A stretch of 64,000 nt of DNA from Lycocorax pyrrhopterus obiensis (lineage: Eukaryota > Chordata > Aves > Passeriformes > Paradisaeidae). Position 1 is the first letter of the stretch. Each line of letters begins with the position of its first letter. The position numbers and the translations under genes were made by a program. The notes below the pieces were generated by a model that saw only the letters and a program-made list of their open reading frames with translations, had not been told where the DNA came from and did no database searches. Below are positions 12,636 to 25,460 of the stretch, piece by piece. The stretch is taken from positions 868,001-932,000 of the forward strand of contig JACSVZ010000039.1 in the NCBI GenBank assembly GCA_014706295.1. The letters are read 5' to 3'.

Positions 12636-15409
12636 TTAAAATGAAACTTTTATGAGGTCTCTTTATGTTTTGCCTTTAAAGCACCCTTCTTCCTGGCATA
12701 ACAACAACAGAATATGAGCACAAACATGTAATTACAGTAATGACTGCTAGCAGTAAAAAATGTTGCTGTCAGTTAGCTGCTCAGAAACTAAGGCTATTAC
12801 CAATCCCTTGTTAGAGCTTATTCTGTCAAAGAAGAAGAGATCTCAGTCATAGTGGATGGAAGCAGATGGTCAGGATTATACACCTGTGGGGAGAACGGGA
12901 AGTAATCCATCTGTAAATTAAGGATAGAGGGTGAAAGGGAAAAGATTTATTTGTATGCACAAAGAATTCAGTGACAGGAGTGTAACTCAAGTTCATCCCT
13001 ATAGGGGATTTCTCACACAAACCAAGAGAGGAATCACACGGATGGTGTCACTCTACAGTATTTACCACTAGGTTAATTTACATAACTGCATGCTGTGTTC
13101 TGTTAGCAGCAGTACAATCTTGTGCAGTATATAAACTGGAAGCATTCTTTGCTTCAGTATTATTGGTATAGGAAATGCCAAGTGAAATAAGTGCATCTGA
13201 TTAATTATACTGGTATTTTTGAGGGTTAAATTCAACCTAAGAAAATGTATCACTATCCAAATCAGAAGACAAAGTCATCCACTACACTTGCTACAGTTTC
13301 AAGCACTGCAGCATTGCAGAAGACAGTAAGTCAGCAGCAGCAATGAAGCCATATTTTCCAATCAATTACTCCAGTAAACACGGTGTAACAATTAGCAACT
13401 GAATATGTGAGGCTTCTGTGAACCAGTTACTGTAAAAACTTTACAGTCATTAATATGAAATAGAATGGTCTTAGCTGAGAATGAGCCTAGAGGCTGCATT
13501 AGGACTAAGGTAAGCATTCTTAAAGACTTCTTAAGGAGATAGTTTTAGCTGCAGTGCAATCAGGAACACGAAAATCACTTAAATCAACCACCACTTGATA
13601 ATTTATGTAGGACATGAAAAGCCTGATTCAATTTAAACAGCATCATAAAACTCTGGCTGTACCAATACTTTACCCACAGCTGAGACTGAGCCCTGGGCTC
13701 CACAGTGTGATCCTTTCCACCTTTCAAATCGATGAAATGGTCCCTGGCCATTTTGGGACCAAATTAAATTATGTTCCATTGCAAACAATTTCTATGCATA
13801 ATTGAAAGGTTAGAACGCTGAGGACCACTCTTGCAGGTTTTTGATAAACTGTGCCTTTCTTTTTCTTTGATTCATGTAAGAACACAACAAAAACTTATAT
13901 TCAAAATGAGCATGTGCCAAGTATTCAAATAAAGCATTTCAACAATGTAATATTTTTTTTAAATTAAACAACGTTTCTGACATTTTCTTACTGCAACACC
14001 ATTAAGCAAGTTCATGTATTAAAGGCACATTAAGATTTTACTGTGTGCTTAAATTTTAATATCTAGAATATTAAAGGTTAGGAATATATGTATATATATA
14101 TGTGTGTGTATATATATGGTAGACATTTTCATTCATTATTATAGGACACATATGCACAGTATGTATTGTGTAATAATATATATGTCATGTATATATAAAT
14201 CATATATATAATGTATAAATAATATATTAAAATAGAAATAATATATATAGATAAAAGACATAATTTAAATAATACAATATTTTTAAATATTTATATGCAT
14301 TTTACTGTAAAATTGTAAATAATTTATTATCTGGTGTTTTGCTTGTAGCGCTGCCTTTCAGTTTAAATAATTCTGATTTTTTTTTGGTGTTTATGCTACA
14401 CTGTGTTCACAAAGAGCAATCATATCCACTTTTGGACAACTTATCTAAAGTGAAACATGAGAAACTCTTTTAATCTCCTCCTGCTAGATAGGATCTTTGT
14501 TCCTTGATATCTTAGTAGCCACTTTCTTTATGCAGAGTTTGACTTGTTTATAACATTCTACATAAGATCTTATAAGACTGAGTAAACTGACACTATCATT
14601 GTCCAGAAATTAATTGTCTTAGGATCTCTTTGGCTTTTATTTTGTCCTCTCAATCACCCATATGCATCCTGAACCAAATAAGATTACTGGATTTTTCATC
14701 AGTTCAAACTGATGAGGTCTCCTAATTTTAAAGAAACATGTATTAGCCATAACCATACAACTATTTTTCCCCCCATTCCTACAACTATAATACCAATGAT
14801 GATTCAGTTCCCCACTATATAAACAGTGGTCCAAGTTTGTGTCATTATCAGTCATCAGCATATTCTTAATTTTTGCACCAGTATGTTAAGGAAAACTTTT
14901 GATAAGTTCTGTAGCAAAACGAATTCTTGACAAATGCCTAGCACCAAACTCTGCTCTATTCAATGACCTGTTTTTGCTGTTGTCATTTCCAATAAAGAAA
15001 AATTTCTGAATGCCTTTCTTTATGAAGTTGAGATAAATTTTTTCTGTATAGTACTCTATGAAATTTATCACTGAGTACCAGGATAGTAGACCTATGGCAT
15101 TTTCTTTGCCTAGAAAATAACTTTTAAAAGGAATTTTTAAAAGGTGCTCGGGGAAGACAGAATTTTATTAACAGGTAAACAAGCCAGAAGACATGAGAAA
15201 CAACTTCCTACATAAAATTTCTAGAGCAGCTGTTTTTGACCAACAGCAGCACTGTAGGGACAGAGAGGCTGGCATGGTTTCATATAGCCCTGAAGCACCA
15301 AAAATCACCTCTACATATCAGGAAGATATGTGATGTCTTACTGCCTGGGTCTAGTAGATTTAAGCTGGAAAGAAGAACACTCCTTGCTATCTCAATTACA
15401 CCTCATAAA
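12636..15409. other. Unassigned stretch with AT-rich core
   Basis: Nothing gene-like is visible. From about 13,930 to 14,340 the DNA is extremely AT-rich with TA and TG dinucleotide runs. Short frames on both strands resemble nothing known. Confidence 0.45.
14081..14300. repeat. AT-rich low-complexity / imperfect (TA)n-(TG)n
   Basis: TATATATATATGTGTGTGTATATATATGG near 14,090-14,118 is followed by many ATATAT and AATAATAT runs to about 14,300. It is imperfect and likely to vary in length between individuals. Confidence 0.8.
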
Positions 15410-15525
15410 AAGGAAGGAAGGAAGGAAGGAAGGAAGGAAGGAAGGAAGGAAGGAAGGAAGGAAGGAAGGAAGGAAGGAAGGAAGGAAGGAAGGAAGGAAG
15501 GAAGGAAGGAAGGAAGGAAGGAAGG
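15410..15525 (+). repeat. Perfect (AAGG)29 tetranucleotide microsatellite
   Basis: The unit AAGG is repeated 29 times without interruption over 116 bases, preceded by AAAA and followed by ATGGATC. The strand is pure purine and a mirror repeat, so it can form triplex (H-DNA) structures. Each unit also contains GGAA, the core recognised by ETS-family factors. The absence of any interruption suggests recent expansion. The repetitive Lys-Glu-Gly-Arg frames that run across it are an artefact of the repeat. Confidence 0.98.
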
Positions 15526-16397
15526 ATGGATCTTAGCCACAATCTCTTGTTCAAATGGATCTTCTAGCTTCTGTGCAAATTGTAATAGTACTTAATGGAT
15601 TGAGTAGGGAAATTCTTCCTCTTTATAACCAATGTCAGCTTCATTACAAACAGGTTAAATCACAAAAAGGCCTGTTTGAAAGCTGTCCAGGTTAATCTCA
15701 AAAGCTTTTTGGTCGTCAAGAAAGGTTATAACACATTTCATGCCAGCGCTGTTCATCATCTCAAAATACTTTGCAGTGTTAGGAAATGTGTAAAATCTCT
15801 TCTTGTTATACATTGCACTTAACTATAAGTAATTTTACCTCCAAATGGGCTTTGGCCTTCCTCCTTTGGCTCAGATTGTTTGAACAATGCTTTTAGATAC
15901 TTCTTTAGTTGTCTATCCTTGATTCCACTTTTTATGTTCTTTTTCTGCATTGTAATAGTCCTCTGATGTTATCTTTTTATATTCATGCGTGATAATTATT
16001 TTCTTTGGTTATATACTAAGCACGAATAGAACTAACCAGAAGAATGTCAAACTTAATAGGCAATAAAAAATGTCATATTTGACCAGCACTCATTTTAATC
16101 AGACTAGCATTCATTTTATTATTTCCAGCAAGTCTTTAAAGATCAGATGAAATCAAAATTCCCTAGTGATAAATGTCTACCTCAGTCACTGTTAGATGAG
16201 AGACAAGTGGTTGGAATAAGGATGAGTCAGTACATCTGAAGAAGTTTGATTGATGGATCTTTGAAACCATGACAAAGAGTACACAAATTCAGTGGAATCT
16301 GTCTGCAAGATTTCACTTTAAAAGAAGCTGAAACACTAGCAATTAGGAATATTCACATACAAGCATGCCTGCACAACCATTTCCCAACATGCAGAGA

Positions 16398-16433
16398 GAT
16401 ACAGTGCCAGATTCTACTGATACAGTGCCAGAC
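16398..16433 (+). repeat. 21-bp tandem duplication
   Basis: GATACAGTGCCAGA occurs at 16,398-16,411 and again at 16,419-16,432, giving two tandem units of 21 bp. Most likely a small replication-slippage duplication. Confidence 0.85.
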
Positions 16434-18474
16434 TACGCTTATATGCTGAATTATGGGATTCAAGGTTGTAGTTGTTATAGGATTCACGAGTGCTCTTTGT
16501 GAGTCAAAATCTTTCAGGTGTTTATTTGTTGAGCTGTTTTCGAATAAGAAGGTAAGAGAGTGTATCAACACTCTTCAAGTCACATGTCATCACAGGTAAT
16601 TTTCACTAGATCATTCTCCTTCTAAGTAAGAAAAAGCATGTTTCCTGGAGTGTATGTGCTTGCATTTGAAGCTTCCAAGAAGGATAGACTTGGACCTCTG
16701 TCCTAGATATGTCTGAAGGGAACACTCACTAACAAATTATGTACACAAGAATCACTGCAATACACTGCTTTTGAACGTGGCAGTTCAGCACTGCAAGTAG
16801 TAGATCTGTTGGGGAAAACAGTCTTTGGCAAATAGCAACAAAACTCAGATCTGGGGGGAAAGTTTGTGAAAATCACTAGTGTATCTGTCTTGTATTTCAC
16901 AGATACTGAGTAATGGCAGACCATGTTTCAAGAGAGTGCTGGAGATGCCATTGTCTCTCACATAAAAAATTCTGTAACTGACTTAAATAGATATCACTGC
17001 ACCTGTCATAAAGATGTAGGGAATTTTATACACTTCAAATGTATTTCATTTTAGCTTGTTTCAACTATTCTTTTGCTTTAGTTGTGTGTTGATTTAATTG
17101 AGTTCCCTCCCACAAACACAAAACCAGTCCTCTCTTACTCAGTATGTTTACTAAGCCATACTGTTTCCTTGGTTTTCCTTGGATGTTAGTGGCACTTCAG
17201 TGGTTTTTTTGTGCCAGACTTCTAGATCCAGGAAAAAAAAAAAAAGTTATATGCCATGTACCATGATACTCACATAACTTCCATTTCATGTGAATATTTT
17301 GTGTTGTGTATGACAAGCACTCTGGAAGTGATCCTGAATTGTCCACTGGGCAGAATAGGAAGCCAGCTCGAGTAGTTAGGAGATGAAGACCTGCCTGGTC
17401 CAGAACACTTTTTTATAAAGTCAGTAGTTTTTCTGCTTGGTAGGACAGGCTGTATGCAAGCACAGAAACACTATTCAGACATGTAGCAGTTCTAGTCATT
17501 CTTTTCCTAGGCTGGCCAGAGCACTGTTGGATCCTTTTGTGCAAGGAAAACAATATTTCTTTTCTCAATACAGCATTTATTGTTTAGGGTGTTGGCTTCA
17601 CACACCAGTAGTTTCCCAAATGAAGCAACAATTTTTCATTTAAAGAGTCTTATCTCCTGCAAGGTGTGACATTTAGCATTCATCTTCAGATGAATTATTT
17701 TTTAATGTATTTTTAAACATAAAATTCCGTTTTATTTTAGTTGTAGAAGAATGCAAGCTTGTATGGGAAGCAACCAGAAAAACTCAGATATAAGTCAGAA
17801 GCCCTCATATAGTACTGAAAAACACCCACAGTCCTTGCCAGCATCAATTGGTGTCATGCTGAGCAATTATGTGTACTTACTTATGGCTTTGAATATAGAT
17901 CAAGATTCTCATAAACCTTATATGTAAGAGCTGCAAAATGATGACTGAACAATATGTCCTGGCATGTTTTTAGCCTGGATCTTTTGTGTGGCTCAGCAGG
18001 CCTTGCTAAAGGAAAGAGAAGAGGTAGCAGGTGGATGTGAGTGAAAATGGATAGCTCATCAGAACTGGAGAGTGAGCCTGTTGCCAATCAGCTTTCACTC
18101 AAGGATACGTTGACAGTGTTTATTTAATTGTACTCAGGTAGTGGCTTCCTTTTAGAAACCTTTAGAAAGCATAAATTTCATTGATATTGGACAGAACTGG
18201 ACTTCACAGTAGTAAGAAAAGGGCAAAACCAGCAACATGAATTGATTTCAGTTCATGCTGGCACAATATATTGCACACTTAAGAAAATTGGTGCAGACAT
18301 CAGACAAATGGCACCACATCAACATGGTTAGAAATTGATGTTCATAGCATTCACAGTATGGCATTTGACGCCTGTCCATTGTTCTTAGTGCTGATTGTCA
18401 TCATTTCCTTGTCATTGTTCCAACACTTAGCAAAGTTCCCTCATTTCTGCAGTCAGAAAATTAAACTGATTGTA

Positions 18475-18519
18475 TATTGTACATATTGTATATAGTACAA
18501 TACAGTATATAGTACAATA
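18475..18519. repeat. Interlocked direct and inverted repeats (TATTGTAC / GTACAATA)
   Basis: TATTGTAC at 18,475-18,482 is the inverse of GTACAATA at 18,495-18,502 and again at 18,512-18,519. The 14-mer TATATAGTACAATA occurs twice in direct orientation, 17 bp apart (18,489 and 18,506). The first arm can therefore pair with either of two downstream arms. Confidence 0.8.
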
Positions 18520-21500
18520 TATGTCAAGTTTAAGGAAGGTGAGAAAAATTCCTGGTGTTATTGAAGGGATATTGACAAGTCATCTTACTACTCTGTTAAT
18601 TACCTGCATAAATCCAGTCATCTCCCTCCCCTCCACTCTTCCATATTAAATAAAGGTGACCCTTTTTTTTTACCTTTGTTGCTGTACATCAAATGACAGA
18701 CCATCAGAATGCAATCAGAAGTCTTCACTGCCCCAAGAAACATCCATTCAATGCTTAATGAAATGGTGTCATCTTTGGCTACACATTTATTAGACAATCA
18801 TTTTGATCTCAGAAAGTACAAGATGTGAGCCTTTTGAATCTGTAAGTGAGGCAGTGATGGAAAGTAAGAAAGGGGATAAACTTAATAATCTAGGGCTTGC
18901 CTACCTTCTGTCACAGCTTCTGCTACTGTGGAGGAAGTCGAGCATGCTGTATGTTTCAAATCACTTGTTATCATGTTGTTCTTTCTGGGCCATATCACTT
19001 TTATCCATTAAAACTTTCCAATGGTAAAAAACTCTCTTAGCTTCTGTCAGTCCTCTTTCTTTAATGAAATGCACTCTGCTTTTGGCAATGTTAAACTAGA
19101 TAGAATCCAACTTTGGCCTTATAAGGTTCCTATATCCTAGATTGCTCTTCATTCCAGAATCAATGCCATCAGGTGAGGTCAAATCATGTATTTTACTTTC
19201 AGATTTTGTTGGGTTCTTTTTTCTCTCCACCACCCTTAGCTGATGATTTCCTCCACTCACCACTTCACACAGAGGAATCTTTTGCAGGTCTCTGGTGGGC
19301 TGGAAATATGCAGCTTGCTGTAGCTTTCCCTTTAGCACAACTCCCCTCATGAGCCTTTCCACAATCCTGCTGCTGTGCTGCAGAAGTACTAAAGCCTAAG
19401 TCCCTTCTCCCTCTAGTGGAGCACATATCACAGTCATAGCAGAATGTGATTAATATGACCGCCCAAGATTTTTTCCTTTTAGTAAATGTCAAATCTTTTA
19501 CATTTGACTGCTCCATCTTTGCATCACTCCTAGAGAGGCTTTAGCAAACCAGCTGGCAACAGGATCCAGGTCCTTTCTGACATGATCCAGTTTTCTCCCA
19601 GTATCTGAGAGACTGGCAGGGAGGTTTACTTTAGTGTCTGCTTTAGGTAGCCTCCTTTTCTAGAGGCTTCCTTTCCAAGTCAATCCCCAGCAAACTGGAT
19701 TCTCTCGTCTCTTGAAAAGCTAGTATGATTTCCACATGTAGGACTGCCTGAATCTTAACTAAGTTTCCTGCCTTTGGGGGATATGTACTTTCATAGGGAA
19801 TTCAAAGGGTTTTCTACTAACACTGCGATTTACATAGGTCAATACAATCCCATGCAATTCATTCTCTTGGTTTTTCTCCCATGTCATAGTGCTACTGCAT
19901 TTTTAGGCAGCTTGTGAGTCATGGGAACAATGCACAGCAAATACCCTTTAGTTGTAAAGAATACATGACCTGAAGGAAGTGCATGAAGAGAAAAGCCTCA
20001 GGACCAGGAAAGTGCTTAGCAGCTCTATTTGAAATTTTGTTATAATCAAATCTGCAACACAACAGAGTGTGATAATAAAAAAAATAAATCACAAAGTGAT
20101 CTCTAGGCTTCATCTGAACGGTTTCCCAGTTGCACTTAAGAAGCGACTATGCAGTCACAATCAATTAGACTCATTTAAAAAAGTTATGAGAACTAATCAG
20201 AAAGTTCTTCTAAAGCCCGTTAGTTATAGGAAACATACACACAGGATAAGGATGGAGACTGGGAACTGTGTTCATAGACAAAGCCAGAACAGCAAAAAGT
20301 ATACTCACTTCTAAGTGAATTCAATCAAAATAAAGAGTGAAGGAGAAAAATCAAATCCCCACTCTGTTCGTAACAAGGAACTCGTAAAGGCAGTAAGTGT
20401 GGTATTTTAGGCAGTTCTCCTAGATCCCTTTACAAGGAAACAGAGGCTGAGATCATGCTACAGATAAATCATATTTATCAGTGCAGAAAACTTTAGTTGC
20501 TCAGTGTCAAGGTATATTCCTCACACATGTCTATTTTAGTTTGCAATTTTGCTCTTCTACTATTTTCCAACTTCTTTTGCTCCTTTTTCCCATTCTCTGT
20601 TTCATCAAACCTAACATATATTTTAAATTATTGAAAAAATATTATTTATTATTTGTATTAGTCTGTAAAAACTCATGCCAGCGTATGAGATTATGAACTT
20701 CCTCTCATTCTCTTAAAAAATATTGTGTCATATGGCACAAAAAGCAAATTAAGATAAGATTTAACATTGCAATCAGCCCTCCTGAAGAAAAGCAGCAATT
20801 TACTTATGAACTTCTAAGGCTTCTGGGCCACAGAAATTGTTAGAGAGGAAAAGAGCAGCTCCGCTAAGGAATGCATCTTCTCTGTTTTCCTGTTCACACA
20901 GTCTTACTCAGTTTGCAGTTCCTAATGAGGCTTCTCCAAAACAGATATTTTGGATGGGTTTGTACCTTGAATGTCTTTGCTCATGTCTTCGTATCTTTCT
21001 CTGTACATTGTGTTTGTTATAGTTCAGATACTGGTAACATTTCTAACGACGTATGTATACACAGAAATTCATTCAATCATTTCTTGATGAGTATCTTTTG
21101 TATTTATTTTTTTATTAACAGTTCCTTCTTCTTCAGGGCTTAGTAATACTCCCTTCTTCTACTCTACTAATTTTCTTTCCTTCATAACAAAAGACAAATT
21201 TACTGATAATATAAAACTCTTACTATTTTTAAGCTGAGAGTGAAACACTGACCCAAACAAAATCAACAAAACTTGACTCTTGCTGACTGCATTAGTACCA
21301 GGATCTCATCTGTAATTGCAAAAAGGAGCACGAGAAGTTGGCTACTATATCCTTAGAAGAGTGACAGAAGCATTTGAAATCAGACTAAACAAGTTTGGCT
21401 GACCAAATTTTTTTCCCTTATATAGTATTAATGCAGGTGCAACTCTAAGTCATGGATCTCATGAAGATACTTCTAGTATAGACATATTTTCAGATCCAAA

Positions 21501-21850
21501 ATTATACTTGTAAGAAGACATAGATATGCAGTGATATGCAAGGTCAATACATGCATTTATTTTTAAATGTGCATTTACAAGCCCATCAAAACAACTCATT
21601 TGTTTACAGTACTACTGACTTGTGCCATGTTTTATTGATATATAAAGTTCTTCATCAAAAAAGTTGTCTTTTCCTTTTCCTTTCCTGATTGTACTAGCTA
21701 ATGGAGAAGGAGACCTAAACCAAAATTATTAATGTGTTGCCATCTCCTTAGTGTCACTAAGTTCTTGAAAGCTTTTTTTGTTCTGATAAACCTTGACAGG
21801 TGATCCACAGAATGCTACTAGAAAGACTAAATAGTCCTGATGTAAAAGGC

Positions 21851-21866
21851 AAAAAAAAAAAAAAAA
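21851..21866 (+). repeat. A16 homopolymer
   Basis: Sixteen consecutive A residues. It could mark the tail of a retrocopy, but no cDNA-like sequence or target duplication is seen upstream, so it is listed only as a homopolymer. Confidence 0.9.
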
Positions 21867-24779
21867 TCATCACTTGATGACTGGGTAGGAACTGCTAATG
21901 AAATCAGAGGGTTCAACAGCATTATATTCCCTCCTTCATTATAACTTTGTGATGATGTATCTTTACCTTCTGTACCAGGTTTGATATTTAATACACATGC
22001 AAGTGATTTAGAATGTGGCAAGAGGGAATATCAAGGAAGCTGAGTTTGTAATGAGATAGAATAGTTCAGTTAGAATCAGAAAGCAGTGTGAAAAGCCTTC
22101 AGAAGGCATGAAAAACTGCAGTGAATCATAATGACAAATGAACATACATAACAGTAAAAACAAACATTAGAGGTGAAACAATGAAATATTTTAACCACAT
22201 TTAGGGTTTAAAGTAATGATTGCCGGTCAGGAAGTAGACATGAATGTCACTGCACTCTAGTTAATTAAGATTTTCACCCAGTGTGCAGCAGTAATTGGCA
22301 GCAAAGGAAATATTTAACAAGATTACTGAAGAATGGGATAAAAAATAATTCCAAAATTGTTCTAATACAATAATAGCAGGCAGTGTTTCACCCTCAGTTG
22401 GACTGCCATCACCTAGTCTCATGGTTAATGAAGCAGAATTGAGTTTTCCATGAACACACAATGCAAACTAAAATGAGTACATGACTGAATATTTAAATGA
22501 AGATTTTAAGTCTTTTTACTAATGAGAACAGAAATGACCATGACAAAATATGCAAAGCTATTATTTCTACAGAGAAGATCTATCAGAAATTTCTATTTGC
22601 CCTGTTTAGATTGCAAGAATATCAGTTCGTCATAGAAAAGAAAAGGTGGAAAAGGAAAGAGAAATTCTATACAAAAATAATTTTCCATACAATATACAAT
22701 CACACTGTGAAATCCATTGTCAGTCAATAGTACTGAAAACATAAATTTTAACAAGGCTAAAAATGTATTGGAAAGTCATGTGAGTAACATCAACATCAGG
22801 CATGTGGCAGTAGCTCACTTAACCCTTGCGAGTTTTCTTCTGGTAGGCTGGAAATGGAAATGTACAGGCAGTCACAGCCTGTATAGGTTGTTTTCAGGCA
22901 ATGGCAGTAAGTCTGCATTTGAGGGGCCTGTGCTGGCCACTGGCAGAAAGAAGAAGGAAAAATAACCAACACAAAGCCCTATTCTTCTTCTAATACCAGT
23001 GATCTACTTAGTGTGTTACAATGAACTAATCCATCTGCAGACCATCTACATCTAGGACCTTGTGCTGACTAAAGTAGAGGTATTTGCCATTGCACTTTCT
23101 TCTCTCTCCTGCTATGACCTCATGTCATCTTTCAGATCCCTGGTACAAATACATAATCCCAACCACTTCCATTCACAGTTCTCCCTCAAATGTACATACT
23201 GTACCTCCTGGAAAAAAGAAGAGGTCACTGATATCAGAATAAGCACAGTTCTTCTGTAAACTCATATTTATTGACTTGGTACTCGGCTGATTAAATAAGC
23301 AATTTCAAGAGAAATTCAACTTTTGCTTTTATTAGACTTTTTAAGTACCTTTCTCACTGTTTTGGTTGTGGTGAAAAGCTGGAAGTCTTAAGTCAAAAGG
23401 TACATAAACAAAACAACTCCTCAAAAGGAGTACTATTGAAGAAAAATCTTTAAAGGTTTTTGTTTTGTTTTTTTTTTTACCAGTTGCATGGGGTTTGCAT
23501 GCTTAAAGGAGATAGACTTTGAAAAATTCTGCAGTCCTTTACCTTCAGGACAAGCATATAGTTCAGAAAGACAAAACAGACTCACTTTTTCACAAATTTT
23601 ATAGAACAAAAAAGTAGTAACTGCATCACTTCTATTCTCAGAGCAAAATAAAGCTGAACTGCAACTGTCCCTTAGCTTTCTCTCTAATGCAATAAAAAGC
23701 CTTGGACTATATCTGGGCTGTGCAGACTTAGCCTTCAAATCTCCATGGCTAGGCTATAAAAATGAAAAGGAAAACGAAAGTTTGCATGAATGAACAGGTG
23801 TTTTGGTGTTTTGACCCTGGCTGGATGCCAGGCACACACCAAAGCTGCTCCATCATTACCCTCTGCAACTAGACATAGGAGAGAAAATATAACAAAGGAT
23901 TCGTGAGCTAAGGACCAGGAGAGATCACTCATCAAATACTGTCACAGGCAAAACAGACAGGAATTGAGGCTATTAATTGAATTTATTAATGGCAAAATCA
24001 GAGCAGGATAATAAGAAGTACAATAAATCTTATAAACACCTTCCCCCGACCCCTCCCTCCTTCCCAGCTCTACCTCAACATTCCCAGCAGTGCAGGGAGG
24101 CAGAGAATGGAGGTTAAGGTCAGTTCATCACAACTGACATCCATCCGTGACATACTTTTTATGCTATTCTTTCTCCCACAGAATAAATAATTTTCCTTTG
24201 GTCCGGTCACAAATGGCCACAACCCATAGAATTTGTTACAAAGAAAAAATCAAAAGGTTTCTCTTAATTAAAAAAATTCCCCCTGTTCTTAAAGGCCTCC
24301 CTTTCATGTTTTATACTTCAACATCGAACTAGAATTGTGTGTCTGCTACAAGTCAAACAATTTCTTCTGTAAATAACACTCATAAGAGTTGTAAGTCACC
24401 AGAAATCAGTTCCATGTCTGTTAATGCCTTTCCTCTGGGATAACGTCACAGGGATGGAGAAATGGATATGAGAGGAGGATGGGGCATTTGGGGATGTAGG
24501 TCTGTGACAGAGTTTCATACTACTTCTTTCATTTCTTTAAGAGTGGCCTTCGGTTCAGTGTTTCATGGCTCCTGTATCAGACAATTGTCTACTCCAGCAA
24601 TGGGGAAAAGATGACAATGTCCTTGTCTTTCATTTCAGTGGGTCTCGTGCTTCAGGGCAGGCAGACAGGGGGGAATAATGCTGCAGGTCTGCAACTTAGC
24701 TGTCAAGCTGCACTTCTGCCATCATCTACCACCATCTTTCCAAATCTTAGCTACTCTTCCGTAATGTGAAGCTTTCAAA

Positions 24780-25460
24780 TCAGCCATATGGAAGCATTTT
24801 TCTCCATAGGTTGTCAGGGACAGCCCGCTTCTGTTTCACCTTCATGATAAGACACAGTCTCTTTTTTCTGACTTTCTGTGCTACCTTCTTTAAAAATCTT
24901 CTTTGCCTACATCCAGAAAGGGCTACACACTGGCTTGGAATGCCATGCTTTCTTTTCAGATGCCTCTGAAATATCAGTGTTTCCGGTGGGCCAACACAAA
25001 GTAAAAAGAAACAACCTCCCCTGGAACAAGCTAAAGGTATTTTATTAAAATTATACAACCCCACACTGTACCTCCAATCAAGATTTTTTATTTCCTGGAA
25101 ACTAAAAAGACAGAAAACCCCCAAATACTTCCTTTGTTGTGAGAAGCTATTTCCTTGCTCGTTGTTCATTACCTCTCTAATATAACCAGGCTCACAAATA
25201 GGGGAGGGTGAACTGTTGTAAATAGTGTTCTGCCATGTATGACAAGTGTGGGAGGAAGCACATTTTACAAACAAATATCTTGAAGGACAGGCTCCATGCC
25301 CTGGAACCTGAGTACACAGGCAGCGCTGCAGGGAGGAGAAAGAAAACAAGTCGCAGACAATACCAAGCAAGCAATACCAAAAAGTAATGAAGCACCTGCT
25401 CAGACTGACACCAAACCCCTGAAATGGGGTCCCCACATGGACTCTAGACTTTGGGCACAT
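24780..25460 (-). other. 226-codon open frame, unrecognised, coding status unproven
   Basis: This is the longest open frame in the window; the next is 153 codons. It starts at an ATG at 25,460, and an in-frame stop lies upstream at 25,512-25,514. The predicted protein is rich in Cys, Phe, Leu and Arg with a basic C-terminal third (clusters such as RHLKRKHG, RQRRFLKK and KVRKKR). It shows no recognisable domain, no clear signal peptide and no transmembrane set. The residue mix is typical of translated non-coding DNA, and no CpG island, TATA box or Kozak context stands out. It could be chance, a lineage-specific gene, or an exon of a non-coding RNA. Confidence 0.15.

Larger units (their letters stand above)
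15526..24779. other. Unassigned AT-rich non-coding stretch
   Basis: No gene is found in over 9 kb. Open frames are short (under about 105 codons) and unrecognised. Small local structures are listed separately: a 21-bp duplication at 16.4 kb, interlocked repeats at 18.5 kb and a 16-base A run at 21.85 kb. There is also a 13-base A run near 17,232. I see no CR1 tail, LTR or tRNA-like box here, which is notable given the density of CR1 elsewhere. Confidence 0.45.

Noticed and set aside
15236..15595. Open frame of 119 codons with repeated Lys-Glu-Gly-Arg
   Set aside because: It is only the translation of the (AAGG)n microsatellite; a tetranucleotide repeat is open in all three frames of that strand when its units contain no stop.
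21851..21866. A16 run as the tail of a processed retrocopy
   Set aside because: No cDNA-like upstream sequence, poly(A) signal or flanking duplication could be seen.
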